Source: Allomyces arbusculus
Lineage: Eukaryota; Blastocladiomycota; Blastocladiomycetes; Blastocladiales; Blastocladiaceae
Direction: 5' to 3'
DNA: 64,000 nt
Assembly: GCA_027604705.1 (NCBI GenBank)
Contig: JADHYV010000090.1
Coordinates: 1-64,000 of the forward strand
The translations under genes were made by a program, and so were the position numbers. This document shows, piece by piece, positions 1-10,761 of the stretch (position 1 is the first letter of the stretch; every line of letters begins with the position of its first letter). The notes below the pieces were generated by a model, which made no database searches, was not told the DNA's origin, and was given only the letters and a program-made list of their open reading frames with translations.

Positions 1-649
1 AACACTGTTTGAGCGGGGCGCAGTGTTGGATAAATCTCGAGGAATGCAGCAAGTCGGCAACGGGTCCACGCAGCAAGTTCAGATGCACTTGCTTGTGTTG
101 AGCAAGCCAGCCGAAATCTGGTGTTGAAACAACAGTGATGCATGAGTTTCTGGCAACAACAACGGACAGTGCTTCAATTACAAGCCGTGATCAGACCGAC
201 GTCCTGACGCGCTCCCGACGCTTTCGAGACACCAGACGGAAAATGACAGAAAACTTCCGCTGCCAAGGGTTTTGGGGCAGGGAACTGTCAAGAAGGCATC
301 AAACCGCAATCCTTCACATGCGATGACGATCCGTCAGCACCAAATGCCGCTGGTGTATTAAGACTCATTGGTTCAGCCTCCTTTTCATTTTGCTTTGGAT
401 CGGCAGCTCAATCAACCGGTGGCTACATCAACTGCAGCAGGTCAGTCAACTGCATGCTTCGCACAAGGTAACCGTTGCGCGGACGCAAACACTCCGGTAT
501 TTTCAGCAGAGCTTCAGCAGCAATTTACCACTTAGTTGCCTGGTGCTCCTCTGACGCACCGCATGGCGGAAAACAAAGACTAGCAAGTAGTTCTATCTCG
601 CGCAATAATGAAGAACTGAGCGAATCAAAGTCTAGCACGCCCGCGTGCC
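1..649. other. Left-edge region without a recognisable gene
   Basis: All six frames carry frequent stops and nothing reads like a conserved protein. Base composition is lower in GC than the coding regions to the right. It could hold the decayed 3' continuation of the broken minus-strand gene at 650-1287, because the frame below 650 contains several stops in quick succession. Confidence 0.4.
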
Positions 650-1287
650 TTATTGAATGATGACTTCTGCATTGAGAGTCGCAAGCGTAACTTGATCCAG
701 CCCTGCCTCGGCCGCTCCTGCCTCTGCAAGTCTCTTAGAGTCCAGCATTACATCGCCGTCCCTGATGCGTACCAACAAGTCGGCCAGCTGCCTGAGCGCT
801 ATTGGTTGGTTGAGCTTGGTCGTCAGCTCGAACGGGCTGGCTTTTTGATGCCAGACGCAATCTGCGCCAGCGCTTGTACGAGCGGCGTGCACGGCACGCC
901 CGTGTCCATGGCCTCGCCCAGCCACAACAAGTCCTCAAGCGAGAACATTTGCGCAATCACGTCCAGGCCGGCAAACGCCAGCAGCGTCGCATACGGCTCG
1001 CTGTGGCGCTGAAACAAGACAATCAATGTCGCCCTGTGGCCAAGGAGCCGTGCGAATGGGAAAACGGTACAGGAATCATCAGCGGCGACCGTGGAGACTT
1101 CCACGATGGGCAAGGAACGCTCCCAGTGCCCAGTGGTCCCTGGGCGTGATTGAGAGTGCCCATCAGGGACCAAGTTGAGCTGGCCATCCGCCGTCGCAAG
1201 AGATAGAAGAGCTGTTAACAGCAAGTTGAAGCTGCTGACTTGTGAGATTGGCAAACGAAAATAACGCACTATGGAGGTCTTGACCAA
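650..1287 (-). pseudogene. Hypothetical protein gene with one frameshift
   Basis: I do not recognise this family. A minus-strand frame opens at 1287 and runs about 150 residues (aliphatic N-terminus, later LLWLGEAMDTGVPCTPLVQA), then stops at 823. An overlapping minus-strand frame continues to 650 with similarly protein-like text (LRQLADLLVRIRDGDVMLDS). The two frames exchange near 845, at a run of five A residues in the coding sense, so a one-base indel at a homopolymer explains the break. That could be a real mutation or an assembly error. The leucine-rich, helical look recalls the degenerate LRR gene near 6-8 kb, but I cannot show homology. The combined product would be about 205 residues. 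Confidence 0.35.
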
Positions 1288-1426
1288 TCCTCAAACTGTT
1301 TATTGCTCTGATGTCGGTCCGCGAAGAATGAGGGCAACCATCAACCATTCATTTTGTCAATGCGAAACTATGTAGGATGGGCAAGATAATGACAGGGAAC
1401 AAACAAAGATTAAATCGATCAATGAA

Positions 1427-2543
1427 TTACGCTGAAGGTTGCTCCGCCTTGGCGGGAGCGGGTTCCGGAGCAGGAGTCTCAGAGACTGCCGTCTCGGCAG
1501 GAGCTGCAGCACCGTCGACAGCATCGACCGACGCGGCCGTCTCGGTCGGCGCCGCATCTTCGCTGGCAGCCTCGGCCTTGGGCTTCTTGGCCTCGGCGTA
1601 CTTGGCCTCGGCCGCAATCTGCGCCTCGAGCCGCTCCTTGAGCGCCGCGTAGAAGTCGGGGTTCTGCGTGTTGTAAATGTGCATCGGGAGCAGCACCTTG
1701 CCGCCGTCGGCGAGGATCGTTTCGGCCTCCTTCTGCATGCGCTCGCCAAACCCGGGCTCCTCGCGCTCGTACCGCACGACGCGCATACCGATACCGGCTG
1801 GCGCGACCTCAGTCAGGTAGAGCAAAAACTTGTCAACGGCATCAGGCGACGCGGCATAAATCTTGATGAGCCGCTTGAACGTGCGGCGCTCAAACGCCTC
1901 CTGGAACTTCTTGTACTTGAACGGCGACGTGAGAACCGTCCACCGGCGCACGTGGTGCGGCAACGGTGTCGGGCCCTCGATGCACAGGTCGAGCACCTGC
2001 GCGGCACGTTGCACGAAATGGCCAAAGAAATTGACTTGCGCGAGAATGTACCCGTTGAGCTGGATCTCGGCCACGGGCTCGACGGCGCCCACATTGTAGT
2101 TGCGGCCTGGCTCGCGCTGCGCCGGTACTTCGTAGCGCTTGTTGCGGCGCGATGCCCGCTTCGAGGCGCGAGCGGGGATCGTGGTGGTAGTGACGATCGT
2201 GGGTGTCGCTCCGGCGGGGGCCGTCGGCGCGGCCGTGATCGTGGCCAAGCTGCGGGCGGCAGAGGCGCGAACGGCCGTCGCAGCGGCGGTCGGGGCCACG
2301 GCCAGACGCTATGGAATGGCGGCGAGGCAGTCGGTGTTGGTCAGGACCCGCAGAGACAGATACATTGCTCGGTTTTCGAAGCGTCGGTTCATCATCATGA
2401 TGCAGGAGAGTGCCCATTCCAGCGACCGATTCGCGGAAGACGGTATTGGGCACCTGCGCTGCATGTTGATGAAAAGGACGACGCTGAATGGCGCGGGGCG
2501 GCCCGCATACCTGGACCAGGCTCGCTCGTGCAGTTGCAAGCAT
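1427..2543 (-). CDS. RSM10: Mitochondrial small-subunit ribosomal protein uS10m
   Basis: This is the mitochondrial homologue of bacterial S10, part of the head of the mitoribosomal small subunit. Exon 1 is 2511-2543 (11 codons, MLATARASLVQ) and exon 2 is 1427-2308. The 202-nt intron has donor GTATGC and an ATAG acceptor, joining in phase 0. Splicing matters because the long frame alone has no ATG near its 5' end. The spliced N-terminus, Ala/Arg-rich and lacking acids, is a good matrix-targeting presequence. The S10 fold follows (about residues 80-180), with family text such as HHVRRWTVLTSPFKYKKFQE and RRTFKRLIKIYA. An Ala/Glu/Pro-rich tail of about 80 residues is extra relative to bacterial S10. 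Total length is 304 residues. Identity is secure; the exon 1 start is inferred. Confidence 0.9.
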
Positions 2544-3956
2544 TTTCGACAAGTGGGGGCCCAGAGCAACGTCCAACAGCCGGAAATAGTGTTGGCAGCG
2601 ACCGTCGACCGAGCAACGACCACGAACGCTGATCGTTGGAATTCACACGTGACCCGGAAATTTTGCGATCAGGCCTCAACGAGGTCGTCTTGTGTTGTCT
2701 GGCTGACGCACTTTGCTGCTCTTTGTAGATCGCTCATATAATAGATTACAGCGCACTGTGGCAACATCAACTCTTGATGTTCCTGACTGACTCTGAGCAG
2801 AGGGACGCGGGCCGACCGAATCTGCCCTGACAAGCGAGGAGAACGTGCAACTTTGCGATTGATCTCGGTGCCCATATTTTACCAGTTTGCGATTTGGCTC
2901 TCCCGACTTTGAGCCGTACAAGGCTCAGTTTTCACTTCTCTCGCCCTCGCGTTGTACTTATGTTCTGCTCTTTCGTTGTCCTCGCGCTTTTTCCTTGCAA
3001 TCGAACGTGGGCGCTGTTCCATATCACTGCCCTGACAGAACGTGAACAAAAAGTATAAAATGATGTCCCTGATCTGTCATTCCCGTCTGCCCGAGGCGAC
3101 GACTCGTGCGCGCACCCCGAACGTTTTCAAATAAAGCCAGCAAAAAATGAAGACACGCAGAAAGCTCAGATTAGCGATTCTGACTATGGTTGTTTTTCAG
3201 CAACAAGTGCTCAGTGTGGTGGATGCATGTTTGTAACCTCCCCGCTTCTGGCGCGTCAAGACGAGCAAAAGGATAAAATAGCAAGACGACCTTGGTCGTC
3301 GAGATTTGCAAAGGCAAGTCGTCCGATCGGAGCGAAGGCCTGGTTGGGTGTGTGAAGAGGGAGAAGGTCAGTGGGAGTCCTTGAAAGTCGAGCGTTGGGA
3401 GTGAGGAGCGAAGTGGGGAGCGAAGAAGGTGGGCTCGCGAAAATGTCTTAGGGTGAATCCTGGTTTCTCCGCATCACTGCTCCGGGTGAAGGAGCATTTG
3501 GAGTGGTGCATAGAATTGTCTCGTCAAGGCCCGGGGAGAAGGGGAGCGGGGGAAGGGATAGTCAAGGTCGGTTGAGCGTATCGCACCATTTTCTGAAAGG
3601 GTTCGAGAAGTTGCTTGGCAAGAGTGGAGAGGGAGAGGATGGTCCCGACCAGAGCCGATCATCAGGACTAAAAGGCGTTTGTTGACACGGCAACGGGTCA
3701 CCTGAGTCGAAGTCAGACGCAGGTGACCGCTCTCACCGCATGGCAACGCGCGCCTCAACCGGCTTTCACCAAGCAAGCACCGCGCCAGCACCACCATCAC
3801 TCTCCGCCATTTCAATCGGCACTCTTGTACTCATTACTTGTGGTCAACCTCGTGCGCAAGGGAGCAGCGACACCAGCACCCGCAACGACGCGCTCTTGGA
3901 TCAACAATTAACACGCCGCGCGCCCCAAATCTCGACGTTGCATCGACCGCTCCACT
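2544..3956. promoter_or_regulatory. Divergent intergenic region, uS10m / NAR1
   Basis: This 1.4-kb spacer separates two divergently transcribed genes and should hold both promoters. I see no coding potential that survives comparison of frames. A TATA-like string (TATAAAAT) lies near 3054, about 900 bp from the NAR1 start codon, so it is too far away to assign with confidence. The stretch 3340-3450 is purine-rich (many GGAG/GAAG) on the plus strand. Confidence 0.35.
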
Positions 3957-5695
3957 ATGTCCGGCTTCTCGGGCGCGCTCCAGCTCGCCGACCTCAACGA
4001 CTACATTGCGCCGTCGCAAGCGTGCATCAAGCCCGTCGATGTGCCCTCAAAGAAGGTGCGCATCACGACGTTTTTGGCGAGAATGCGTGCCCAATCTTCA
4101 ACGTTGCGGGGGCAGTTCAGCTCACGTCAGCCATCACGGCCATCGATTAGAACCTCGGCACGACCGTGACGCTCGACGAGGCCACCAGCACCTACTACGA
4201 AGTATCGAAAGAAGGAAACGCGCAGCCGCTCACTGAATCGGCCTCGATTACGCTCGACGACTGCCTGGCGTGCAGTGGGTGCGTCACGTCGGCCGAATCT
4301 GTGCTCGTCGCGCAGCAGAGTCACCAGCAAGTGCTCGACCACGTTCTCAGTATTCGCGCCGCTGCAGCTGCTGCCGGCACCGCGGATGCGCCGCTGCCGC
4401 CGCGACAGCTTGTCGTGACGCTCTCGCAGCAATCGATTGCGTCTCTGGCCGCCAAGTATGCAATCCCACCCGCAACAGTTGCGCGCAAAGTCACTTGGTT
4501 TGCGACACACGTCCTCGGCGCCATGCGTGTCCTCGACGTGGCCTTCTTCCGCGACGTGGCCCTCACCGAGGCCGCGCATGAGCTGGTCGACCGTTACCAC
4601 CGACATCATGCGCGGTTCCCGCGCAAGGCCACGGTCGATGCCGAATCTGCACCTGCGCCTGACGCAGTCGACGCGCAACCAAGGCGACGCGTTCGTGGCC
4701 GTCGCGGTCTCGCAAGACAAGACAGCGCGCCTGATTTCTCGCAGCACGCGCTGCCGATGCTCGCCTCGGCGTGCCCCGGGTGGATTTGCTACGCCGAAAA
4801 GACGCAAGGCTACGTGCTCCCTCTCATCAGCTCGACGAAGTCACCGCAGCAAATCGCCGGTGCTGTCGTGCGGTCCCTCGGCGACCCGAACGTCCCGTTC
4901 TTCCACGTGGCCATCATGCCGTGCTACGACAAGAAGCTCGAGGCGTCGCGGTCGGATTTTTACAACGAGCAGCTGCGCACGCGCGACATTGACTGCGTGA
5001 TTACGACGACTGAGCTTGAACGGTTGTTTTCCGAGGCGCAGCAGCAGCTCGCGCCCGACCGCCCTGTGATTCGGTTTGCCGAGTTCCCCGAGGCCCCGCT
5101 GGACCCGTGGTTCCGGCACGACCCAACCACGGACGCGCTGATCCGTGCGCCTGGCTCATCGTCGGGCGGGTACCTCGAGTACCTCCTCTACGCCGCGGCG
5201 CAGGCTTTGTTCGGCATCAACCTGTTCACTGCCGACGCGGCGACGCGCGCGGCGTACGTGCAGATGACGCATCATCGCAACGCCGACTTCACCGAGCTCG
5301 CGCTCACCGACCCAGTGACGCAGTCTGTGCATTTGCGGTTCGCGGCCGTCTACGGATTCAAAAACATCCAGAACGTGCTGCGCAAACTCAAGTCGAGCGA
5401 CCCGGCCGACCCGGTGTTCCATTACGTCGAGGTCATGGCGTGCCCGTCCGGGTGCGTCAATGGTGGTGGCCAACTGCCCGTCGACAGCAAGTCTATGGTC
5501 ACGCCGCGCGAATGGGTCGCGACCGTGCACCAGGCCTACAAAACGGGGGTGACCCAGTGGGCGCACGAGAATGTGGTCGCGGCACAGCTGATTGAGAGTC
5601 TGTTTGGGTCGCGCACGGACCCGAGGGCATGCGCGTCGCTGCACACGCAGTACCGCGCGGTCGAGGCGACGGTGGGGATCAGTGCCAAGTGGTGA
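3957..5695 (+). CDS. NAR1: Nar1/CIAO3 cytosolic Fe-S assembly factor
   Basis: Nar1 is the iron-only-hydrogenase-like protein of the CIA machinery, linking early cluster assembly to the Cia1-Cia2-Met18 targeting complex. Exon 1 is 3957-4055 ([20 protein letters not shown], then CIKP) and exon 2 is 4151-5695. The 95-nt intron (GTGCGC...TTAG) joins in phase 0, giving 547 residues. The N-terminal 4Fe-4S ligands are Cys23, Cys71, Cys74 and Cys77 (DCLACSGC). The H-cluster-type ligands are Cys241 (ACPGW), Cys291 (PCYDKK), Cys464 and Cys468 (ACPSGC). Other family text includes SPQQIAG and [12 protein letters not shown]. It ends in Trp, as Nar1 proteins do for docking to the targeting complex. The basic, variable linker around residues 185-230 is poorly conserved; a second open frame there could mean a local frame error. 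Confidence 0.95.
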
Positions 5696-5876
5696 AAATG
5701 GCAGGATAAATGCAATATATATCATCCTGCTTCCAATGAGCCTGTTCCAACGGAAACATCGATCTGCAGCGAAGTGACGGCTGCGCGAAATCGCTTACAT
5801 GGACACTTGGAACAAAAACCAAAACCCCATTACTACTCCTTCCGACAAATGATAGTAAACACGTCCATCAAATCGT
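5696..5876. other. NAR1 3' flank
   Basis: A short AT-richer spacer follows the NAR1 stop. GATAAATGCAATATATA at 5704-5720 is the only AT-rich, polyadenylation-like stretch. No gene is seen. Confidence 0.3.
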
Positions 5877-8274
5877 TCAGCAGCTCTTGGACGCCATCAA
5901 TATCCTCGAGAACATGATGTGCTCACGTGGACTGCACTTGGGCAGCACAGCTTGCATCAGCTGCAGTGCCATTTTGCCAATGGCATTGCCCGTTTTGGCC
6001 ACGTTCATCGACCGCAGAGTTGTTGGCAACGCAGAGATCCAGTTGCCATACTTTGTAGATGGGTGCTCTAACGCGGTTTGCTCAACGGATGAGTGAAGCG
6101 ACGTGGATGTGGAGCGCCGTCGACGGACGTGAAGTGACGTGGAGCAATTTGAAGCGTGGAATTGCAATCTGCAATTCATTTCTGCAACACAACTATTGAC
6201 CGACCGTGCCTGGCGTTTGGTTCATAGGCGTCTGATTGTCCATGGACTGTTGACTTCACGCTTGTGAAAGAACCAAGAGCGCAGAGATTCGTCATGCAAG
6301 CACAAACCTGCACTCGTCAACTGGAAGGATACCAACAAACCACAAAGGTGACATGTGCTGTGCAAGATATGACTGGATACCCACGAGAAAGCCTGAGCGA
6401 GCATGCCATATTTCATACCAAAATGTGGCAACTTTGAGCACTTTTGGAGCCCCGCGCTGCATTGCAAAAACTACGGAGCGGTTAATATCCTGGCAAAAAT
6501 CATATCACTTCATTCAGAGAAACAGGAAGAAAGCAGCCTTGAGCTTCAAAAAAAAACGTCGACTGAAACCTTGCCACGAATCCAGAAGGCAATCCGGTCG
6601 TGTGGGCTGCGCGGCGGCAAATGAGGAAGCAGATCTCGTGCCAACTCTTCGATAACACTGATCAATGCAAGGTTGAGCGACCGTATGGTTGGCGCCAACG
6701 CTGCAATTCAGGTCGGCGCCTTGGTCTATTGTACGAAAGATCTAGCACGCGAAGCCGCGGCGGGAGGGGAATCGGCAGCGTGTCTAGATTGCCGAGATTC
6801 AGGTCGAGGTGCGTAAGTGATTGCGGCCAATGGCCGACAAGATGAGTGAGGTCGCTTGCGGTCACATCGCACCACTGCAATTGCAGCGACTGCAGCCGCG
6901 GTGGCATGTTCTGCGCGAGGTGCGCCAGGACACCCGTGTCGTAGAGCCGCCAAACATAAAGAATAAGCGTCGTGAGCGTTTGGGGAAGTCGAGGAACCAC
7001 GTCAAAAAGGTCGTCGGTGCCTCGAGAATGGGACGAGAGCGAGAGCCGCGTCAAGGTCGGTGCAAGCGGCAAGGTGCGGCTCATGTCACCATGCCAATCT
7101 GGGATTGTCACGGCCAGATCCAGCTGGGCGGGCGGCAGCACTAACTTCAACGGCATGACCAGGGGCTCTTGGCCGTGGCTATCGCTGAGATTCACGTCAA
7201 ACTGCAAGCTCTCGAGTCCCACGGGCAGGATTCGGGCAAGCTGCACGCACTCAGTGTACTCGTCTTGATAAAAAAAACCGACACCCGCAGAGTCAGGCGG
7301 CAAAGACGCGGGTAGTGGTGCAATGCATGCACAACTTCCATGAGACTGGTTGGGTTACTCGACGCGAGGAGCGTGCAAGATTCGAGATGAACACGGTCTG
7401 GCAGGGTTTTGACCAACCATGGGACATGGCGGCCATGTCAGGTGGAATCCGTTGAGATGAAGTTTGAGCTTGCGAAGTGAGATGGCAAGTATTGGAGAAG
7501 CGGCACGAGTGCGGAACGATGTTCCGTATTATAGCCCTCGGCGTCGATTGACAAAGACTGAAGAGCCCGTGGGAAGGTGTCAAACAAGTACTTGATTTCC
7601 GAGAGCATGAGCAAGCAAACGTCGAGCGTCAGCGAGGAACCGGTATCGGGAATCGACGCCAGGTCGTGAGCAGCGTTGGCATCGTGCCCGACGGTTCGGG
7701 CGACAAAATGGTGGAATGCGCCAGCAAGATTGGTTCGTGATCCAAAACTGCGTCGTGTAGTGCAACAGCGAGCTACTGCAAATCGGAACCAGCGACTACG
7801 TCGCAAATGCAGCTGGCGAAGGCTGCGTGTTGACATCGCGGGGTAAGAATAGATGATTCCCGATTCTTGTCGCGCTGGTGCAGGAGCAATAAAATTTGAA
7901 AGAGGTTCGCGAGTCAAGCAAAATGGTCGACTGCGTTGACTCGAGTTGCAAACGACCCAGCTTGGTATTGGCTAGACTGCCCAGCAAATGCAATCATGTC
8001 TCCTGATGAGGCCACAATCTTGGCGTCGAATTCTGACTCAAATACTGAGGGGGCATGGAACGATGCAAGAATGGCCAGAGAAATTGAAGGACGGCGCTGC
8101 TGAGGCGATGTGAACAAGCGCCTCGCGGTCCATAGCGTTAAACCATGCGCAGACGCCGTTCAGAACGTCGGTCGGCAGCTCGTGCAGCGTCGTTGTCGGC
8201 ATGGTTATCGTTCGCGAATAGGTGCAGGTGCTGGCGGTCGGGATTTCAATTTGCGTCGCGACGTGCGCCGACAA
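5877..8274 (-). pseudogene. Decayed F-box / leucine-rich-repeat gene
   Basis: Minus-strand fragments line up in order as one former protein. At 8274-8150 there is an F-box-like N-terminus (TTLHELPTDVLNGVCAWF, then ALVHIASAAPSF). From 8117 to 7192 LRR-like text passes through at least four different frames (for example HALHHYPRLCRLTL). At 7303-6662 an intact 213-residue LRR block follows, with repeats such as LPQTLTTLILYVWRLYDTGV and WPQSLTHLDLNLGNLDTL. More degenerate LRR-like pieces lie at 6467-6222 and 6179-5877 (LPTTLRSMNVAKTG). F-box/LRR proteins normally select substrates for SCF ubiquitin ligases. Introns could explain some frame changes, but several switches lack GT-AG pairs and occur within repeats, so I read it as a pseudogene of a host multigene family. 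Exact ends are uncertain. Confidence 0.55.
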
Positions 8275-8676
8275 GACTGCGATTACAAAGGGCTGCTTGA
8301 GCCGACCGGTTCTTGACGTTGCTGTAGGTGCCGTGGAAGTCGTTTCAATATTGGACGGGTACTTGACGTACTTGACGACGATATTTATCGCTACCGATAT
8401 TTGGAGACCGGTAGTCCACTCACAACGGGGGTCGCTTGGCGGATTTTATCAACCTGATCTCTCTCGGCGTTCTCCCTGTGCTGTGCTGGGCTGCCCAGAT
8501 TTGTTGATTCTGCCTCTCCATCAACGTCGATTCTGACTCTTTGTCACCACAATAACAACTCATATTGCAGGAGCAAAAAGCGACGATTTGCCTGCTCTAT
8601 CGCCCCTTGGTGGCCCGGTCGGGCCCGCTAGGTACATGCGCGTCAGCTTGCTACTGTGCACAGCGGTGCGGCCCGA
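8275..8676. other. Spacer without a gene
   Basis: About 400 bp lie between the F-box/LRR remnant and the CHCH gene. It probably contains the former promoter of the remnant (TATTTATCG near 8389) and the 3' flank of the CHCH gene. No coding signal is visible. Confidence 0.3.
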
Positions 8677-8862
8677 CTAGCGCTGCTGAGCCATCATCTT
8701 GCGGCGGCAAGCATCGCGAAACTCGTCCCATTCCTTTTGACACTTGGACCGGTCGCCGTTGTTGGCTTGTAGGCACCGCTGCAGTGGCTCGTGGTCGCAA
8801 ACGACTGCGCTGCTTGTGGAATTCGTCGAAGCGGAACTGGTAGCGCGCGGGCCGAGGTCCAT
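8677..8862 (-). CDS. Small CHCH-type twin-cysteine protein
   Basis: A 61-residue protein starts MDLGPRATSS and contains CDHEPLQRC, then C-QKEWDEFRDA-C, followed by a basic tail (RRKMMAQQR). The four cysteines in two helical hairpin arms resemble small CHCH proteins imported into the mitochondrial intermembrane space by Mia40 for respiratory-chain or MICOS functions. The spacings are CX7C and CX10C rather than the canonical twin CX9C, so I cannot assign a named family. An in-frame upstream ATG at 8967 would add 35 residues; I prefer the internal ATG because its context (AAGATGG) is better and CHCH proteins need no presequence. It is transcribed away from RTT109, with which it shares a spacer of about 200 bp. 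Confidence 0.6.
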   Translation of the reverse strand: MDLGPRATSSASTNSTSSAVVCDHEPLQRCLQANNGDRSKCQKEWDEFRDACRRKMMAQQR

Positions 8863-9061
8863 CTTGCACTCAGTGACGGCGGTTGTGATCAGCGGGGAGG
8901 CAGCTGGCAAGACGTGTCGTGGGTGTCGTGACTTGATGCTTTGAATCCAACGAGCAGGCAAAAGCAAGAGTGGTCAGTCACCATGAGGACTCTGGTTGGA
9001 CCTGCAGACTGCAAGCGCGACGTGCAAACCATCACCAGCACTCAGCTGAACTTCAACAACG

Positions 9062-10448
9062 ATGGCCACGGCGACTCAGCAACCAGATGCAACGCCGCTC
9101 ATGGCAGCGCCAGAGCACAGTGCTGCGTTCACTGTGGGGGTGGCCACCAAGCTGCACGACCATTCACCATGTCCAGTCGTCCTCTTCGACGTGGCCACCA
9201 AGCCGTGCCGAACCGTGGGCCCGGCCCCGGGCCAGAGCTCGTGGATGCAGCGGCGCCTCGTTGCTGCGTTTGCGACCTCGCCAGCCTCCTCCGACACCAA
9301 GGATGCATCGCCGGCAACAACTGGCGACCTGCTTGCTGTCCTGACCGCATACGAATACGACCCCATCGACAGTATCGACGCACCGCGTGTGGTCTTTATC
9401 GACCGCGTCGACTCGACGGGTCGCGGTGGTGCAGCTGCACGCGGCTTGACACGTGCCGTTGTCCAAGCGTTCCTTGCATCGGCCACTTCAACGACGGAGC
9501 GCGCGACCGCTGTTCACATTTACGCCAAGGCTGCTGCCACTTACTTGCTCCCGCAGTCCGACAAGCTTGCGTCGAAGCGTGTGCTCGACGGCCGCCAGCT
9601 GACGAAGTGGTGGATCGCGACGTTGCTCCCTCTCGTCTGTGCTGCGACCGATGCGAACCTTTATTGTCCCGGCGAGCCCGACCAGTGCCCATTCCCAGGG
9701 CTCGCTGCGCCCTGGAAGTATCGTCTGCCGTACTCGCGCATCGCGGACCCGCATACTGTCATTCTCGACTTGCCCGACCACGAGTTGACACGGTTCCTTG
9801 CGTCTGATGCGGCTGCCGACGCAACGACTGTCGATGAGCTCGTGCAGTTGTGGGATGGACTCGCGGCCGCTGGGTCTGATTTTGCTACCGTGATCATGGT
9901 CCAGGTCCCGCCGAGTGCGGCGGTGCAAAGCGGGCAGTCGTTGGCCGCAGGCCCGACAGCCATTTCTTGTGAAAATTACGTCCAGCTTATCAACGCCTTC
10001 ATGGCCACGAGTTTTGCGAGCGGCGAGCTCGTACAGTTCAGCTCTGCGTCGCTCTTCACGGCCCTACGGGGACTTGGCGTTGCTCCCGTCGCAATCCGCG
10101 CAGCGCCTGCCTCACCGGCCAGTGTCGTGCAAAACGCGGCGCCAACACCTGCGGTCAATCATTTGACCATGCTCGTGAAGAAGAAGACGAGCAGTTCGCC
10201 GGCCTCCCAGTCTTCGACAAGCGGTCCGTCTTGTTCCCCGTGTTTCGCAGCAATTTCGGAGCGTCGAGCACAGGCTCACGTGCATTTCTCCTGTAGCTGC
10301 TCCGATTCGCGATCTCACCGGTCTGGTCAAGAGAAAGCGGGTGGTGCCAACGACAGCCGCGACGGTCGCTTCAGCAAAACGTCCCGCTGAGCCATTCGCA
10401 AGAAGTGATGACAACTCAGGAGAAGGGAAGAGGACGCGAATCAAATAA
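9062..10448 (+). CDS. RTT109: Rtt109-type histone H3 Lys56 acetyltransferase
   Basis: Rtt109 acetylates newly made histone H3 (K56, K9, K27) with Asf1 or Vps75 and supports replication-coupled nucleosome assembly and genome stability. The KAT11 fold spans about residues 20-370. Recognisable family blocks are IDRVDSTGRG, VHIYAKAAATYLLPQSDK followed by SKRVLDGRQLTKWW, and LPYSRIADPHTVILDLPDHE. Exon 1 is 9062-10223 and exon 2 is 10297-10448. The 73-nt intron (donor GTCCGT, acceptor TGTAG) is my inference; it removes an out-of-character stretch and restores a basic C-terminus (LTGLVKRKRV... GKRTRIK). The product is 437 residues. Without splicing, the frame would stop at 10390 after 442 residues. 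The first basic patch (LTMLVKKK) lies just upstream. The family call is strong; the C-terminal model is moderate. Confidence 0.9.
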
Positions 10449-10761
10449 ATGGTGATTTTACCAGAAGACTGAGGTCCAATTGGACACATGGGTGTCAAGT
10501 TGGTTGCTGTTGAAACTGCGCCGTGGGTTCAACCTCCGTGCAGTCTGATAATTAATTCGTCCTGGTTGAAGACCGCCTGCATCGATAGGGTGGTGTTCAG
10601 GAAATTTGAATTTTGTTGGCTCAGTGAGGACCCAACTCGACCCGACTTGCTTCTCTCTAGACTCAATCAATTCCACACCAGTTTTAGGGGAACGGAATCC
10701 CGCTCTGCTAAATCCAATGCCAGTCTATTCCAGTCTCTTGATCCAATCCATCCGATACCCG
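10449..10761. terminator. Convergent 3' spacer, RTT109 / coiled-coil gene
   Basis: Two genes end facing each other across about 310 bp. AATAAA at 10444-10449 overlaps the proposed RTT109 stop codon. No gene is visible in the spacer, and no second clear polyadenylation signal can be assigned. Confidence 0.35.

Noticed and set aside
1439-2632. A 397-codon open frame on the plus strand across the uS10m gene
   Set aside because: Antisense to a clearly identified ribosomal protein gene and its intron; composition Arg/Gly-rich with no domain.
10224-10390. Unspliced RTT109 tail (442-residue version)
   Set aside because: The tail is Ser/Cys/His-rich and unlike the basic end expected of Rtt109, while a GTCCGT...TGTAG intron in correct phase restores a basic C-terminus.
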